Position numbers and translations under genes: made by a program. 21,546 bases of DNA from JAOTWJ01 sp036398175 (GTDB taxonomy: Bacteria; Gemmatimonadota; Gemmatimonadetes; Gemmatimonadales; GWC2-71-9), in assembly GCA_036398175.1 (NCBI GenBank), contig DASWHL010000046.1, positions 1 through 21,546 of the forward strand, written 5' to 3'. This document shows, piece by piece, positions 14,667-21,375 of this stretch (its first letter is position 1; each line of letters begins with the position of its first letter). A model generated the notes under the pieces. That model was not told the DNA's origin. It worked only from the letters and a program-made list of their open reading frames with translations, and did not search any database.

Positions 14667-15800
14667 CTAGCCGATCACGAGACCCACCAGCACCCCGACG
14701 ATGAGCGCGGCGCCGACGATGAGGAAGACGATGGTGCGGTGCACGCGCAAGGAGTCGTCACGAGGCGCGGCCTGCTCCCGCGTGCCGCGGAACGTCACCG
14801 CTTGGAGCGCGCTGTCCAATTCCTTCGCGGTCTGGAACCGCTGCCACGGGTCCTTTTCCAGGCAGCGCATGATGGCGTCCGCGAAATCCTTCGGAATGGT
14901 CGGGTTGACGTCACGGATGGCCACGGGCGCTTCTTTGACGTGCTTCTCGAGGATCTCCGGTGCGTTCCGCCCGCTGAACGGGGGCCGTCCCATGAGCATG
15001 CAGTATCCGAGGGCGCCCAGCGAGTAGATGTCCGACCGGTGGTCAATGTCCGGCAGTCCGCGGGCCTGCTCCGGCGACATGTACTCGGGCGTCCCCACCA
15101 CGGGGCCGCCCGACGATTCCCCGACCACCGCGGTGACGGCCATGGCGGTCCCGAAATCCATCAACAGCACCTTCTGGAGGTCTCCCTCCAGGAACACGTT
15201 GGCCGGTTTGATGTCCAGGTGGACCATGTTGGCCCGGTGGGCCGCCGTCAGGGCTTCGGTCAGCTCGCTCAGGATGCGCCGCGACTCGTAGGGCGGCAGT
15301 CGCCCGCGGGCCAGCCGCGCCTCGAGGGTGGTCCCCTGCACGAACGGCATGATGTAGTAGATCAATCCGCCCCGCTCGCGGATGTCGTAGATCGGGACGA
15401 TCCCGGGGTGCCGGAGCTTCGCCAGGGCGATGCCCTCGTTCCGGAAGCTCTCCACGAACAGCTTGGTCCCGACCACATCGGGGCGAATGACCTTGATGGC
15501 CACGATCCGGTCGAGGCGCCGGTCCCGTGCCCGGTAGACGCGGGCGAACCCGCCCTGGCCGAGCAGGGAGAGCAGCTCGTATTCGGCGCCGAGCACGTGC
15601 CGCAACCGGTCGTTGAAGGCGGCGCTCGAAAGTGGCGCCGCGGACTCCACCGAGGCGGAGGCTTCGGCCTCTGCCGCCACGACGAGGGTGGCTTCGGGAT
15701 CCACGTTGGTGGCCGTCGGCGTGCCACACCGGGCACAGAACTGGTCGTCGGGGCCCAGCTGCCGGCCGCAACCGGCACAGTGCGGGGTGGCGTCAGTCAT
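14667..15800 (-). CDS. Ser/Thr protein kinase with N-terminal zinc ribbon and C-terminal membrane anchor
   Basis: 377 aa. Residues 8-25 are a zinc ribbon (CAGC and CARC pairs). A low-complexity Ala/Glu linker leads to a Hanks-type kinase domain (about 72-345): glycine loop LGQGGFARV, Lys103 in VAIKV, catalytic HLDIKPAN (Asp196, Lys198), DFG at 215-217, and a GTPEYMSPE activation segment. The usual HRD Arg is Leu, so it is a non-RD kinase that should not need classical activation-loop phosphorylation. A single hydrophobic helix (about 352-374) closes the protein, so the kinase would be cytoplasmic and tail-anchored without an external sensor domain. The ATG at 15800 was chosen because it includes the whole zinc ribbon; upstream codons are Arg/Pro-rich shadow. 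Its substrate is not shown by the neighbours. Confidence 0.92.
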   Translation of the reverse strand: MTDATPHCAGCGRQLGPDDQFCARCGTPTATNVDPEATLVVAAEAEASASVESAAPLSSAAFNDRLRHVLGAEYELLSLLGQGGFARVYRARDRRLDRIVAIKVIRPDVVGTKLFVESFRNEGIALAKLRHPGIVPIYDIRERGGLIYYIMPFVQGTTLEARLARGRLPPYESRRILSELTEALTAAHRANMVHLDIKPANVFLEGDLQKVLLMDFGTAMAVTAVVGESSGGPVVGTPEYMSPEQARGLPDIDHRSDIYSLGALGYCMLMGRPPFSGRNAPEILEKHVKEAPVAIRDVNPTIPKDFADAIMRCLEKDPWQRFQTAKELDSALQAVTFRGTREQAAPRDDSLRVHRTIVFLIVGAALIVGVLVGLVIG

Positions 15801-15922
15801 GGTGCCACGAAACCTCGGAGCGGTCGGGCCAACGCCCGGTTGGTGTTGCCATCGAGTGCAGGAACGTAAGCGTAGCGCAGGAACCCGGGCAGCGCCTCTG
15901 GCCCGCCAGCGTCCCGCCGCGA

Positions 15923-15928
15923 TACACT
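15923..15928 (+). promoter_or_regulatory. -10-like element close to the GNAT start
   Basis: TACACT ends 6 bp before the ATG at 15935. With no Shine-Dalgarno present, a leaderless transcript is likely. No clear -35. Confidence 0.35.
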
Positions 15929-15934
15929 TGCCCG

Positions 15935-16471
15935 ATGGACGTTGCCGCTCTGGGTCCGGACGGTCGCTGCTCCACGCGACGGCTCGGGCCACCGGACCTC
16001 GCGGCGCTCCAGGCCCTGTTCACCCGCGCCGCAGACTACTTCCAGATTGCCACCGGCGCCCCTCCCACCCCCGACGAAGCCGCGCGCGCGTTCGTGGGCG
16101 GGCCGCCATCCAAGGCCGTGAGCGACAAGCAGACGATCGGCATCTTCGACGACGCGGGAACGCTCGTGGGTGTCCTGGACGCGATTCCCGATTTTCCCGC
16201 CGACGGCACCTGCACGATCGGCATGCTCCTCTTGGATCCCGCCGTGCGCGGCCGTGGCGTGGGCCACGCGGCGCTCGCGGCCTTCGAGGCCTGGACCGCG
16301 CGCCGCGGCACACGCCGGCTCCGCACGGCGCTCGTGACCCACCACGCGCGGGGGCTCGCCTTCCTGCACCGGGCCGGCTACGTCGAGGTCTCCCGACGAG
16401 AGGGCGGCGACACCGGCGCCGCCCCCGGTGCCGTCACCTTCCTCGAGAAGGAGGCGGGCCTGCCCGACTGA
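15935..16471 (+). CDS. GNAT-family N-acetyltransferase
   Basis: 178 aa. The acetyl-CoA site is clear: strand IGMLLLDPAVRGRGVGHAAL (motif A with RGRGVG), then AFEAW and a helix-turn up to FLHRAGYVEV. The N-terminal part (RLGPPDLAALQALFTRAADYF) is the usual substrate-side region. The substrate is unknown. It is transcribed divergently from the kinase gene, with 134 bp between the starts. The stop is 46 bp before the repeat array upstream of the SWIB gene. Confidence 0.85.
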   Translation: MDVAALGPDGRCSTRRLGPPDLAALQALFTRAADYFQIATGAPPTPDEAARAFVGGPPSKAVSDKQTIGIFDDAGTLVGVLDAIPDFPADGTCTIGMLLLDPAVRGRGVGHAALAAFEAWTARRGTRRLRTALVTHHARGLAFLHRAGYVEVSRREGGDTGAAPGAVTFLEKEAGLPD

Positions 16472-16517
16472 CGGGGCGTCTTTGCGCACGCGCCGCCGCT
16501 CCGGTCCCCCGGCGCCC

Positions 16518-16701
16518 GAGGGGAACTGGGCGTTTTCCGAGGGGAAAACGGGTGCCACTGAAGGGGTTGACGCTCCCCCTTCCAGGGGGAAACGGCCCTG
16601 GTTTCAGAGGGGAAATGGACCCCTGCCGAGGGGAAACCGGGTGGCTTCCGAGGGGAAACGGACGTTTTCAGAGGGGAAACCCTCTTGTCCCAGAGGGAAA
16701 A
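16518..16701 (+). repeat. Array of about nine G-rich repeats (GAGGGGAAAcGG) with 21-24 bp spacing
   Basis: Copies of a 12-bp word close to GAGGGGAAACGG begin at about 16518, 16539, 16560, 16584, 16607, 16628, 16650, 16671 and 16693. Intervals are 21, 21, 24, 23, 21, 22, 21 and 22 bp, close to two helical turns. The spacers differ in sequence, often ending TTTTC or CTTC. The third copy (GAAGGGGTTGACG) and the ninth (GAGGGAAAAACG) are degenerate. Spacing is not a multiple of three, so it is not a protein repeat. The last copy lies between the putative -35 and -10 of the SWIB gene. This looks like a multi-site protein-binding region. Confidence 0.8.
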
Positions 16702-16712
16702 ACGCTTACTTT
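16685..16712 (+). promoter_or_regulatory. Candidate promoter of the SWIB gene
   Basis: TTGTCC (16685-16690) and TACTTT (16707-16712) with a 16-bp spacer; transcription would start near 16719. The leader of about 47 nt contains GAGTACTC (16738-16745), and CTCAC (16743-16747) can pair with GTGAG (16755-16759), covering part of the ribosome binding site GAGG at 16757-16760. Confidence 0.4.
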
Positions 16713-16765
16713 GGGGCCCATGTACGGGCTGGCGGGCGAGTACTCACCCTTCTCGTGAGGTGAAC

Positions 16766-17062
16766 ATGACAGCGAAGAAGAAGGCCAGACCGGCCAAGAA
16801 GAAGTCGAAGCGGAAACCCAATCCCGCGTTCATGAGGCCGATGACGCCGAGCGCGGTGCTGGCCGCCGTCGTCGGGAGTGGGGCACTCCCCCGCACGCAG
16901 GCGGTGAAGAAGATCTGGCAGTACATCAAGCGGCACAACCTGCAGGACAGGAAGAACCGCCGCAACATCAACGCCGATGCCAGGCTCAGACCGCTGTTCG
17001 GTGGCAAGTCGCAAGCGACCATGTTCGAGCTGGCGAAGTTCGTGAACAAGCACCTGAAGTAG
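16766..17062 (+). CDS. SWIB-domain protein with a histone-like basic N-terminal tail
   Basis: 98 aa. The first 20 residues are very basic (MTAKKKARPAKKKSKRKPNP), like tails of bacterial nucleoid proteins. Residues about 21-98 form a SWIB/MDM2 domain: MTPSAVLAAVVG, PRTQAVKKIWQYIKRHNLQD, NRRNINADARLRPLFGGK, and MFELAKFVNKHLK. In eukaryotes the domain is part of SWI/SNF complexes; in bacteria it occurs as small stand-alone proteins or fused to topoisomerase I in chlamydiae. DNA binding through the tail is inferred. A good ribosome binding site (GAGGTG) precedes the ATG by 3-4 bp. The gene is alone, flanked upstream by the G-rich repeat array and downstream by a strong hairpin. Confidence 0.9.
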   Translation: MTAKKKARPAKKKSKRKPNPAFMRPMTPSAVLAAVVGSGALPRTQAVKKIWQYIKRHNLQDRKNRRNINADARLRPLFGGKSQATMFELAKFVNKHLK

Positions 17063-17159
17063 CAGTCGAACGCGTTTCACGGGAGCACCCGCAGCACAGC
17101 GAAGCGAAGACCGCAGGACGCCGTATGAGGGACATCGATATCTCTTACCAGCCCTGCAT

Positions 17160-17185
17160 GAGGGCCGGCGCGCTCGCCGGCCCTC
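17160..17185. terminator. Bidirectional hairpin between the SWIB gene and rnhB
   Basis: GAGGGCCGGCG (17160-17170) and CGCCGGCCCTC (17175-17185) form a perfect 11-bp stem with a CGCT loop. It sits between converging genes. The plus strand continues AATCGCTTCT, without a proper T-tract. Confidence 0.65.
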
Positions 17186-17217
17186 AATCGCTTCTGGGAG
17201 GATGACGGGGAATACGC

Positions 17218-17844
17218 CTATCCCGCTCTGAACAACCCCAACTGCACCACCGGCTCGAAGCTCCGCCGGTGGTGCGGCGTGGGGCCGGCCGCATCCAGCG
17301 CGGCCAGATGCGCCGCGGTCGCGTAGCCCTTGTTGCTCTCCCAGGCGAAGCCCGGATAGCGCCGGCCGAGGGCCAGCATCAGGCGGTCGCGCGTGACCTT
17401 GGCCAGCACCGACGCGGCCGCGATGGAGAGACAGAGGTTGTCGCCGCCCACGATGGCCTCGTGGTCGCAGCCGAGGTCGGGGACGGGATTGCCGTCCACG
17501 AGCACGTGATCGGGCGGAACGCGCAGGCGGGCCAGGGCCCGCCGCATGGCGCGCACGCTGGCCCGCAGGATGTTCACGCGGTCAATCTCCCGCACCGAGG
17601 CCGCACCCACGGCCCAGGCAACCGCGCGGGTGCGAATGACGACGGCGGCCGCATCCCGCTCGGCCGCCGTCATGCGCTTGGAATCCCGCAGCCCGTCCCA
17701 GGCCAGGTCGTCGCGGGGGAGAATCACCGCCGCGGCAATGACCGGACCCGCCAGCGGGCCGCGCCCCACCTCGTCCACTCCCGCCACGTGGCGGGCGCCG
17801 GCCGCCCACAGCGCGCGCTCGCGCGCCAGCGTGGGATCCGGCAC
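17218..17844 (-). CDS. rnhB: Ribonuclease HII
   Basis: 208 aa from a GTG at 17844. Removes ribonucleotides from DNA and the RNA of RNA/DNA hybrids. The catalytic acidic residues are present: Asp24 and Glu25 (GVDEVGRGPLAGPV), Asp117 (VLVDGN) and Asp135 (GGDN), followed by CLSIAAASVLAKVTRDRLM and the substrate-binding region WESNKGYAT. The GTG lies 1 bp after the rplS stop, so translation is probably coupled; the frame continues upstream as an rplS shadow and was not used. The rplS-rnhB order at the end of the ffh-rpsP operon is common in bacteria. Confidence 0.95.
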   Translation of the reverse strand: MPDPTLARERALWAAGARHVAGVDEVGRGPLAGPVIAAAVILPRDDLAWDGLRDSKRMTAAERDAAAVVIRTRAVAWAVGAASVREIDRVNILRASVRAMRRALARLRVPPDHVLVDGNPVPDLGCDHEAIVGGDNLCLSIAAASVLAKVTRDRLMLALGRRYPGFAWESNKGYATAAHLAALDAAGPTPHHRRSFEPVVQLGLFRAG

Positions 17845-17845
17845 G

Positions 17846-18196
17846 TCAGGTGGTCTCGCGCTTCTCCCGGATGCGCGCCGCCTTGCCGGACAGATTGCGC
17901 AGGTAGTAGAGCTTCGCGCGCCGCACCCGGCCCCGGCGCACCAGGTCAATGCTGGCGATGCTCGGCGAGTGCAGCGGGAAGATGCGCTCGACCCCGACGC
18001 CCGCCGAGATCTTCCGCACCGTGAACGTCTCGCTGATGCCGGCACCGCGCCGCCCGATGCAGACGCCCTCGAAGGCCTGGAGCCGTTCCTTCTCCCCTTC
18101 CCGGACGCGCACCTGCACGCGGACCGTATCGCCGGGGAGGAAATCTGGCAGATCGGTTCGCAGCCCTTCGCGCTGCACGTCGCTCATCTTCGTCAT
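17846..18196 (-). CDS. rplS: 50S ribosomal protein L19
   Basis: 116 aa, normal L19 length. LPDFLPGDTVRVQVRVREGE, QAFEGVCIGRRGAGISETFT, VGVERIFPLHSPSIASIDLV and RRAKLYYLRNLSGKAARI are diagnostic. L19 sits at the interface of the two ribosomal subunits. The ATG at 18196 follows GAGGG by 7 bp; the longer frame includes the end of trmD. Its stop is 1 bp before the rnhB GTG. Confidence 0.97.
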   Translation of the reverse strand: MTKMSDVQREGLRTDLPDFLPGDTVRVQVRVREGEKERLQAFEGVCIGRRGAGISETFTVRKISAGVGVERIFPLHSPSIASIDLVRRGRVRRAKLYYLRNLSGKAARIREKRETT

Positions 18197-18209
18197 GTCC
18201 ACACCCTCG

Positions 18210-18914
18210 TCAGGGGGCCCCCTGGGGCCCGTGCTCTTCAATGTAGCGCGCCCAGAGATCCGGGCGTCGTGCCCTGGTCAGCGCCTCCGCCTGCGCCCGC
18301 CGCCATTCGGCAATGCGGGCATGGTCCCCGCTGAGCAGGACCTCCGGCACCGCCTGTCCGCGATACTCCGGCGGACGCGTGTAGCTCGGCGGGCTCAGCA
18401 GCCCGTCGTAGTGCGAGTCGGACGCGGCGGACTCGTGATCGCCGAGGGCGCCCGGCAGCAGGCGCACCACCGCATCCATCACGCACAGCGCCGCGAACTC
18501 CCCGCCCGACAGGACGAAGTCGCCGACACTCAGTTCTTCCACGCCTGCCCGCTCCGCCACCCGCTGGTCCACGTCCTTGTAGTGACCGCAGAGGAGCGTG
18601 ACCTCCGGGGCAAGGCTGCACCGCACCGCATCCGCATGGCCGAACGCCCGTCCGCGCGCCGAGAGCAGCACCACCGGTCCCGCGGGCTCGAGCGCGTCGA
18701 GGGCCTCGTAAAACGGCTCGGGCTTCATCACCATCCCCGCCCCACCCCCGTACGGGGAGTCGTCCACCGTCCGATGGCGGTTGTGGGTGTAGGCCCGCAG
18801 ATCCACTATCCGGTACGCCACCAGTCTCGCCGCCGCGGCCCGCCCCAGGATGCTCGTCGTGCACGGCGCCGCGAACAGGTCGGGGAACAGCGTCACCACG
18901 TTGATCCGCAGCAC
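18210..18914 (-). CDS. trmD: tRNA (guanine-N1)-methyltransferase
   Basis: 234 aa from a GTG at 18914 that overlaps the rimM TAG by one base. Methylates G37 of tRNAs reading CNN codons, preventing +1 frameshifting, using S-adenosylmethionine in a trefoil-knot (SPOUT) fold. Family signatures: INVVTLFPDLF at the N-terminus, DDSPYGGGAGMVMKPEP, LLCGHYKDVDQRV, SVGDFVLSGGE and SPPSYTRPPEYRG. The last codons contain a perfect 14-bp GC palindrome just before the rplS ribosome binding site. Confidence 0.97.
   Translation of the reverse strand: MLRINVVTLFPDLFAAPCTTSILGRAAAARLVAYRIVDLRAYTHNRHRTVDDSPYGGGAGMVMKPEPFYEALDALEPAGPVVLLSARGRAFGHADAVRCSLAPEVTLLCGHYKDVDQRVAERAGVEELSVGDFVLSGGEFAALCVMDAVVRLLPGALGDHESAASDSHYDGLLSPPSYTRPPEYRGQAVPEVLLSGDHARIAEWRRAQAEALTRARRPDLWARYIEEHGPQGAP
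18211..18224. other. Perfect GC palindrome at the trmD-rplS junction
   Basis: CAGGGGGCCCCCTG equals its own reverse complement and includes part of the trmD stop codon. It has no loop, so any hairpin would lose central pairs. It lies 14 bp before the rplS start and could slow ribosomes or tune rplS relative to trmD; this is inference. Confidence 0.35.
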
Positions 18915-19450
18915 TACAGCTCCAGCAATCCGGGTGGCGGGTCCACGATGATCTCGCGCCGGGCCCGCACGGTTTCCACCAGGATGGGCGGCCGGTACGG
19001 AATCAGGTGCTCCCGCCCGTCCCCATCCACGACGAGCAGTGGCCCTCCGGGAACGTCGAGCACCTGCCGGACCGTGCCAATCACCTTCCCTCCGGCCAGC
19101 ACCGTGGCGCCGGGAACTTCGTGGTCCCGGAGCGGCCCGGTCCCATCGTCCGCGGGGTCCACGGGCTCCCCATCGTCGGGGATGGCCAGCGTCACCTGCC
19201 CCCACGCCTCGAGCGGCGTCCGCTCGTCAATCCCCTCGAACTTGACCAGCCAGCGGCGGTGGTACGGCCGCGCCCGCTCGACCGTCAACGGCGCTCTCGA
19301 CGGCCGTCCCTGCGCGTCGAGCGGCGTCAGCACCCGCCCCGGAACGAGGATCGCCTCCGCCCGCCCGGCGAGCACGAACAGGATCGCCTCACCCTTGAGT
19401 CCGTGCGGCTTGGCGAAGCGCGCCACCGCCAGGTAGCCCGCCTCGGCCAT
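18914..19450 (-). CDS. rimM: 16S rRNA processing protein RimM
   Basis: 178 aa. Assembly factor for the 30S head that binds S19. The N-terminal RimM domain begins YLAVARFAKPHGLKGEAILF, the typical signature; the linker YHRRWLVKFEGIDERTPLEA follows; the C-terminal PRC-barrel has GTVRQVLDVPGGPLLVVDG, REHLIPY and the terminal REIIVDPPPGLLEL. It lies 13 bp after rpsP and its stop overlaps the trmD GTG. Confidence 0.95.
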   Translation of the reverse strand: MAEAGYLAVARFAKPHGLKGEAILFVLAGRAEAILVPGRVLTPLDAQGRPSRAPLTVERARPYHRRWLVKFEGIDERTPLEAWGQVTLAIPDDGEPVDPADDGTGPLRDHEVPGATVLAGGKVIGTVRQVLDVPGGPLLVVDGDGREHLIPYRPPILVETVRARREIIVDPPPGLLEL

Positions 19451-19463
19451 CCTCGTGCCGCCT

Positions 19464-19754
19464 TCAGGCCGTCGGCGTGTCCGTCGCGGCGGGCGCGGCG
19501 GCTGCCGGCGCCGCGTAGACGCCCGCGCGCTTGAACAGCGAGCGCACCGTCTCCGACGGCGTGGCGCCCTTCGCGAGCCACGCGCGCGCGCGGGTGTCGT
19601 CCACGTGGATCACCGCCGGCTTCTCACGCGGCCGATAGTGCCCGATGGTCTCGATGAACCGGCCGTCCCGGGCGTCCGTCCGCTCCGCGACGACGATCCG
19701 ATACTCGGGCTGCTTCTTCCGCCCCATCCGGCGCAACCGAATTCGTGTTGCCAT
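19464..19754 (-). CDS. rpsP: 30S ribosomal protein S16
   Basis: 96 aa. ATRIRLRRMGRKKQPEYRIV, a conserved RDGRFIETIGHYRP and the WLAKGATPSETVRSLFKRAG segment are diagnostic. The last 18 residues form an Ala/Pro/Thr tail, an ordinary variable extension. S16 is a primary-tier protein of the 30S body. It starts 28 bp after the ffh stop in the conserved order ffh-rpsP-rimM-trmD-rplS. Confidence 0.97.
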   Translation of the reverse strand: MATRIRLRRMGRKKQPEYRIVVAERTDARDGRFIETIGHYRPREKPAVIHVDDTRARAWLAKGATPSETVRSLFKRAGVYAAPAAAAPAATDTPTA

Positions 19755-19782
19755 TCTGTCCCTGCTCTCCTGCGACTGTGTG

Positions 19783-21096
19783 TCAGTGCGTCCGCAGCTT
19801 CCCCATCCCCTTCATCACCTGCTTCATCTGCTGGAACTGTTGCAGCAGCTGGTTCACTTCCTGGACCGTCCGGCCCGCCCCGCGGGCAATCCGCGCACGG
19901 CGGGAGCCGTTCAGGATCTCCGGCCGGCGTCGCTCCTCGGGCGTCATCGCAAGGATGATCGCCTCGGTGTGCCGGATCCGCCGCGGGTCCACCTTGGCCT
20001 GCTTGAGCGCCTTGGCCGGCATGCCGGGCAGCATGCCCAGCAACCCCTCCAGCGGACCCATCTTCTGCACCTGCTGCATGGCCACCAGGAAATCCTGGAG
20101 ATCCATGCCTTGCTTCGTGGTCACCTTCCGCGCGAGCCGCTCGGCTTCCTGCTGATCCACCGCCGCCTGCGCCCGCTCCACCAGCCCGACCACGTCCCCC
20201 TGCTGGAGGATCCGGCCGGCCATCCGCGCGGGGTCGAACACGTCCAGCGCGTCGAGGCGCTCGCCCACCCCCACGAACTTGATCGGGGCGCCCGTGACCC
20301 CGTGAATGGAGAGCGCCGCGCCGCCGCGGGCATCCCCGTCCAGCTTGGTGAGGATCACGCCCGTGATCCCCAGCGCCTCGTGGAACCCCTGCGCGATCCG
20401 GACCGCATCCTGGCCGGTCATGGCATCCGCGACCAGCAGGATCTCGAGCGGACGGACCGCCTCCTTCACCCGCACCAGCTCGCCCATCAGCTCCGCGTCA
20501 ATCTGCAGCCGGCCCGCCGTGTCCACGAGCACCGTCCGGGCGCGCGCCGTTCCCGCCGCCGCGATGCCGGCCTGGATCACCCCCACCACCTCATCCCCGT
20601 CGCCGTGATCCCGCGGCCCGAACACCCCCACCCCGACCTTCTCGCCAAGCTGCCGCAACTGCTCTTCCGCGGCCGGCCGATACACGTCGGCGGCCACCAG
20701 GAACGGCGCCTTCTGCTCGCGTTTCAGCCGGGCGGCGAGCTTGGCGGCCGTGGTCGTCTTGCCCGACCCCTGGAGGCCCACCAGCAGAACCACCGTGGGC
20801 CCCACGGACGCGTACAGGAGGCCGGCCGGCTCGGCGCCCAGCAACCGCACCAGCTCGTCGTACACGATCTTGACGAGCTGCTGGCCGGGATTCACGGACT
20901 TCACGGCCGTGACCCCCACCGCCTGCTCGCGGATACGCTCCGTGAAGCGCCGGGTGAGCTCGTAGCTCACGTCCGCCTCGAGGAGCACCAGCCGGATCTC
21001 GCGCAGCCCGTCCCGCACCGCGTCTTCAGTCAGAACGCCGCGGCCGGTCAGGTCGCGCAGGACCGCCGTGAGACGCTCGGACAACGCTGCGAACAT
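19783..21096 (-). CDS. ffh: Signal recognition particle protein Ffh
   Basis: 437 aa. GTPase that binds 4.5S RNA and signal sequences of inner-membrane proteins. The N domain (1-95) precedes the G domain with G1 GLQGSGKTTTAAKLA (107-121), DTAGR, and TKLDGDARGG. The methionine-rich M domain begins at about 320 (MQQVQKMGPLEGLLGMLPGM) and carries the RNA-binding helix-turn-helix GSRRARIARGAGRTVQEVN near the end. Length is typical. The ATG at 21096 follows AAGG by 4 bp; a TATATT element is so close upstream that the leader would be only a few nucleotides. Confidence 0.97.
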   Translation of the reverse strand: MFAALSERLTAVLRDLTGRGVLTEDAVRDGLREIRLVLLEADVSYELTRRFTERIREQAVGVTAVKSVNPGQQLVKIVYDELVRLLGAEPAGLLYASVGPTVVLLVGLQGSGKTTTAAKLAARLKREQKAPFLVAADVYRPAAEEQLRQLGEKVGVGVFGPRDHGDGDEVVGVIQAGIAAAGTARARTVLVDTAGRLQIDAELMGELVRVKEAVRPLEILLVADAMTGQDAVRIAQGFHEALGITGVILTKLDGDARGGAALSIHGVTGAPIKFVGVGERLDALDVFDPARMAGRILQQGDVVGLVERAQAAVDQQEAERLARKVTTKQGMDLQDFLVAMQQVQKMGPLEGLLGMLPGMPAKALKQAKVDPRRIRHTEAIILAMTPEERRRPEILNGSRRARIARGAGRTVQEVNQLLQQFQQMKQVMKGMGKLRTH

Positions 21097-21106
21097 AGAG
21101 CCTTGT

Positions 21107-21112
21107 AATATA
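21107..21112 (-). promoter_or_regulatory. -10 element of the ffh operon
   Basis: TATATT on the minus strand (21112-21107) ends 10 bp before the ffh ATG. Transcription would start about 4-5 nt before the ATG, giving a very short leader. No convincing -35. Confidence 0.4.
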
Positions 21113-21149
21113 GGGAGTTCGGGACGCCAGGGGGAGGGTCGGGGATACT

Positions 21150-21336
21150 CGATTTGCCGATTGCCGATGGCCGATGGCCGACGGTTCGTGGCCGATTAGC
21201 CGAACGCCGGTTGGCCGCGCGGTGTAATGACCCGCGATTCCGTTGCCGACCCGAGGCCGGCCCATCGGCCCTCGGCTTTCGTCCATCGGCCATCGGCCAT
21301 CGGCCATCGGCTATCGGCTTTCGGCTATCGGCCATC
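21150..21336. repeat. Large inverted array of 7-bp repeats (GCCGATG / CATCGGC)
   Basis: The left arm (about 21150-21203) is made of head-to-tail copies of GCCGATG with small changes. The right arm (about 21260-21336) is made of the reverse complement (CATCGGC), about nine copies, some as CTATCGG or CTTTCGG. A spacer of about 56 bp separates them. The arms can pair over more than 40 bp with mismatches. It fills most of the space between the divergent ffh and DUF445 genes. Confidence 0.85.
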
Positions 21337-21375
21337 CCCCGTTGTCATTCCCTCCCCGCGCGCGGAGATTCCGGC

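Noticed and set aside
14667..15800. Kinase as a pseudokinase because HRD is HLD
   Set aside because: The ATP Lys103, catalytic Asp196, Lys198 and DFG Asp215 are all present.
15800..15992. Longer kinase starting at 15992
   Set aside because: The added residues are Arg/Pro/Ala-rich without conserved features; the ATG at 15800 directly precedes the zinc ribbon.
16518..16701. The G-rich array as a CRISPR array
   Set aside because: The repeated word is only about 12 bp and imperfect, spacers are about 10 bp, and no cas genes are nearby.
16518..16701. The GGGG runs as a classic G-quadruplex
   Set aside because: Runs are separated by about 17 nt, too long for ordinary loops. Possible only as a long-loop structure, so not claimed.
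16428..16763. The G-rich array as a coding repeat (SEGKxxF / PRGNxxx heptads appear in two frames)
   Set aside because: Intervals of 21, 21, 24, 23, 21, 22, 21 and 22 bp are not multiples of three, so no frame keeps the repeat; there is no plausible start with a ribosome binding site.
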